DNA of 64,000 nt from Bog-473 sp963707835 (GTDB taxonomy: Bacteria; Actinomycetota; Acidimicrobiia; Acidimicrobiales; RAAP-2), in contig CAVPRI010000001.1 of NCBI GenBank assembly GCA_963707835.1, positions 1,302,001-1,366,000 on the forward strand, written 5' to 3'. Numbering within the stretch: position 1 is the stretch's first letter; the number at the start of each line of letters is the position of its first letter. The position numbers and the translations under genes are program-made. Positions 62,399 through 64,000 of the stretch are shown piece by piece. Under the pieces are notes generated by a model that saw only the letters and a list, made by a program, of their open reading frames with translations, was not told the DNA's origin and made no database searches.

Positions 62399-63565
62399 GT
62401 GAGCGACCGGAGCGGACCGTTGCACGGGATCAGGATCGTCGAGCTGGCCGGGCTCGGGCCGGCGCCGTTCGCCTGCATGATGCTGGCCGACGCCGGCGCG
62501 CAGGTGTTGCGACTCGAGCGGGCCGCGCCCGGTGCCGTAGAGCGTGCCGCGGATGCCCACGGCGGGTACTGGGACCTGCTCAACCGCTCGCGCCCTTCGG
62601 TGGGCATCGACCTGAAGCACCCCGATGCGCTGGCCCTGGTGCTCGAGCTGGTCGAGCAGGCGGACGGGTTCGTGGAGGGGTTCCGTCCCGGTGTGGCCGA
62701 GCGACTTGGCCTGGGCCCGGAAGAATGCCTGGCCCGCAATCCCCGCTTGGTGTACGGGCGCATGACCGGCTGGGGCCAGGACGGGCCCATGGCCTCCATG
62801 GCGGGTCACGACATCAACTACATCGCCATCGGAGGCGCCCTGTGGTCGATGGGCCGGGCGGACTCGGCGCCGGTGCCCCCCCTCAACATGGTGGGTGACT
62901 TCGGCGGGGGAGGCATGATGCTGGCCTTCGGCATGGTGGCGGCCATGCTCGAGGCGTCGCGCTCGGGCCGGGGGCAGGTGATCGACGCCGCCATGACCGA
63001 CGGCTCGGCGGCCCTCATGACCATGATCCACGCCTTCCACCTCGATGGTCAGTGGAACGAGGAGCGGGGGGCCAACATGCTCGATACGGGCGCCCCGTAC
63101 TACGAGGTCTACGAGACGGCCGACGGTCGCTGGATGTCGGTCGGGGCGATCGAGCCACAGTTCTACGCCCGTCTGCTCGAGGGGATGGGCCTGGCCCACG
63201 ACCCCACGCTGCCGGCGCAGAACTCGAGGCCGGACTGGCCGGCCATGAAGGAGCGGTTCGCGGCCGTCTTCAGGACCAGGACTCGTGACGAGTGGACCGC
63301 CGCCTTCGACGGGACCGATGCCTGCGTGGCACCGGTGCTCTCACCGTGGGAAGCGCCCCGCCACCCGCAGAACGCGGCCCGGGGCACCTACGTCGACGTC
63401 GGCGGTGTGGTCCAGCCCGGACCCTCGCCGCGCTTCTCGCGGACGCCGTCGGCCGTCTCGAAGCCGCCCTCGCACCCGGGCGCCGACACGCTGGTGGGCC
63501 TGCTCGAGTGGGGCGTGCCCGAAGAGACCGTGCGAGCACTGCGTGCCGCCGGCGCGCTCAGCTGA
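62399..63565 (+). CDS. Alpha-methylacyl-CoA racemase (family III CoA-transferase fold)
   Basis: A 388-aa protein from GTG 62399 (VSDRSGPLHGIRIVELAG). CoA binding: AGLGPAPFACMMLADAGAQV. The catalytic His and Asp of methylacyl-CoA racemases are in MAGHDINYIAIGGAL and NMVGDFGGGGMML. NMLDTGAPYYEVYETADGRW and SVGAIEPQFYARLLEGMGL match the same subgroup. It interconverts R and S 2-methylacyl-CoA in branched-chain or sterol side-chain breakdown. Confidence 0.92.
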   Translation: MSDRSGPLHGIRIVELAGLGPAPFACMMLADAGAQVLRLERAAPGAVERAADAHGGYWDLLNRSRPSVGIDLKHPDALALVLELVEQADGFVEGFRPGVAERLGLGPEECLARNPRLVYGRMTGWGQDGPMASMAGHDINYIAIGGALWSMGRADSAPVPPLNMVGDFGGGGMMLAFGMVAAMLEASRSGRGQVIDAAMTDGSAALMTMIHAFHLDGQWNEERGANMLDTGAPYYEVYETADGRWMSVGAIEPQFYARLLEGMGLAHDPTLPAQNSRPDWPAMKERFAAVFRTRTRDEWTAAFDGTDACVAPVLSPWEAPRHPQNAARGTYVDVGGVVQPGPSPRFSRTPSAVSKPPSHPGADTLVGLLEWGVPEETVRALRAAGALS

Positions 63566-63623
63566 GCCGCCCTGGTTCGTCAATCTTCCTGGTGGTCGTC
63601 GACTGCCCGGCGGGTGAGGCGGG

Positions 63624-64000
63624 TCAGCCGGGACTGGACGACGCACCGAGAGACATCCCCGCAACGTCGGTGACGCCGGTGCCTCCCAGACTGCCCGAGA
63701 AGACAGCCGAACCGAAACTGAAGATGCCACCGTCAGAGGCGGTGAACCAATAACCCCTCCCATCCGGGGTGGCCGTCATGCCGACGATGGGCTGATTGAG
63801 CTTGATATTCCCTGTCGAGCCGTAGAAGCCGGCATCCCCGAAGGAGAAGATGCCCCCGTCGGAGGCCACCAGCCAGTAGCCGCTTCCTGAGGGCGTCGGG
63901 GTCATGCCAACCACCGGCTTGTTGAGTCGGATGTTCCCGGTCGAGCCGTAGAACTGGGCATCCCCGAAGGAGAAGATGCCCCCGTCGGAGGCCACGAGCC
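63624..64000 (-). CDS. GYWLV-repeat secreted protein, C-terminal part (5' end beyond window)
   Basis: The frame is open to the window edge and ends at 63624. It shows nearly three repeats of the unit seen in the tail of beta-helix copy 1: ASDGGIFSFGDAQFYGSTG, then GYWLVASDGGIFSFGDAG and GYWFTASDGGIFSFGSAV, with VGMTPTPSG-type links, ending in a Ser/Gly tail. The N-terminal domain is unseen. By analogy it is probably exported. Confidence 0.8.
   Translation of the reverse strand, partial: LVASDGGIFSFGDAQFYGSTGNIRLNKPVVGMTPTPSGSGYWLVASDGGIFSFGDAGFYGSTGNIKLNQPIVGMTATPDGRGYWFTASDGGIFSFGSAVFSGSLGGTGVTDVAGMSLGASSSPG
63747..63998 (-). repeat. Tandem 126-bp repeat units
   Basis: Two adjacent, near-identical units of 126 bases (42 codons). 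Matching landmarks recur at that spacing: TCGAGCCGTAGAA at 63815 and 63941, and GGCATCCCCGAAGGAGAAG at 63831 and 63957. They encode one GYWLV repeat each and could expand or contract by slippage or recombination. Confidence 0.75.

Overview
The window is high-GC DNA that reads like an actinobacterium. A WhiB regulator, a LytR-CpsA-Psr wall ligase, a deazaflavin (F420)-type oxidoreductase, a glpD / flavin oxidase / FGGY kinase operon and a type A RNase P RNA all point that way. Secreted proteins built from GYWLVxSDGGIFxFGDA repeats, which I associate with Acidimicrobiia, make that class the best guess; this is inference, not a database result.

Layout. 0-2 kb: the end of a two-component system. 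2-6 kb: small redox and cupin-like genes, plus two broken genes (an SDR and a DUF2252 protein). 6-45 kb: a large exopolysaccharide (EPS) locus. It holds an initiating sugar-phosphate transferase, three glycosyltransferases, a GDP-mannose-type dehydrogenase, a pyruvyl transferase, a 3,5-epimerase, a sugar-1-phosphate nucleotidyltransferase, two C-methyltransferase-like proteins, an asparagine synthetase, a fused two-domain dehydrogenase, a heparinase II/III-like enzyme, a Wzx flippase, two Wzz-like copolymerases, a Wzy/ligase, an ECF sigma factor and two LuxR-type regulators. 45-64 kb: ordinary chromosome, with rnpB, xseA-xseB, a metallo-beta-lactamase-fold hydrolase, a flavoprotein reductase, an IS3 remnant, the glp operon, whiB, an LCP protein, an acyl-CoA dehydrogenase, trpD, a galactokinase, an acyl-CoA racemase and, at the edge, another GYWLV-repeat protein.

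The most striking structure is an apparently exact 1,569-bp direct repeat (10613-12181 and 42888-44456) that brackets most of the EPS locus. Each copy encodes the same secreted right-handed beta-helix, but the tails differ. Copy 1 continues into six GYWLV-type repeats. Copy 2 runs into an eroded array of IPT/TIG-like repeats that stops next to rnpB. This suggests modular tail exchange, recent duplication or conversion, and possible loss of about 32 kb of EPS genes by recombination between the copies.

Frame interruptions are frequent from 2 to 45 kb and absent from the 45-64 kb flank apart from the IS remnant. Several fall in short homopolymers, so sequencing error must be excluded before calling all of them pseudogenes. 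The DUF2252 gene also has a clean internal deletion and is a real relic.
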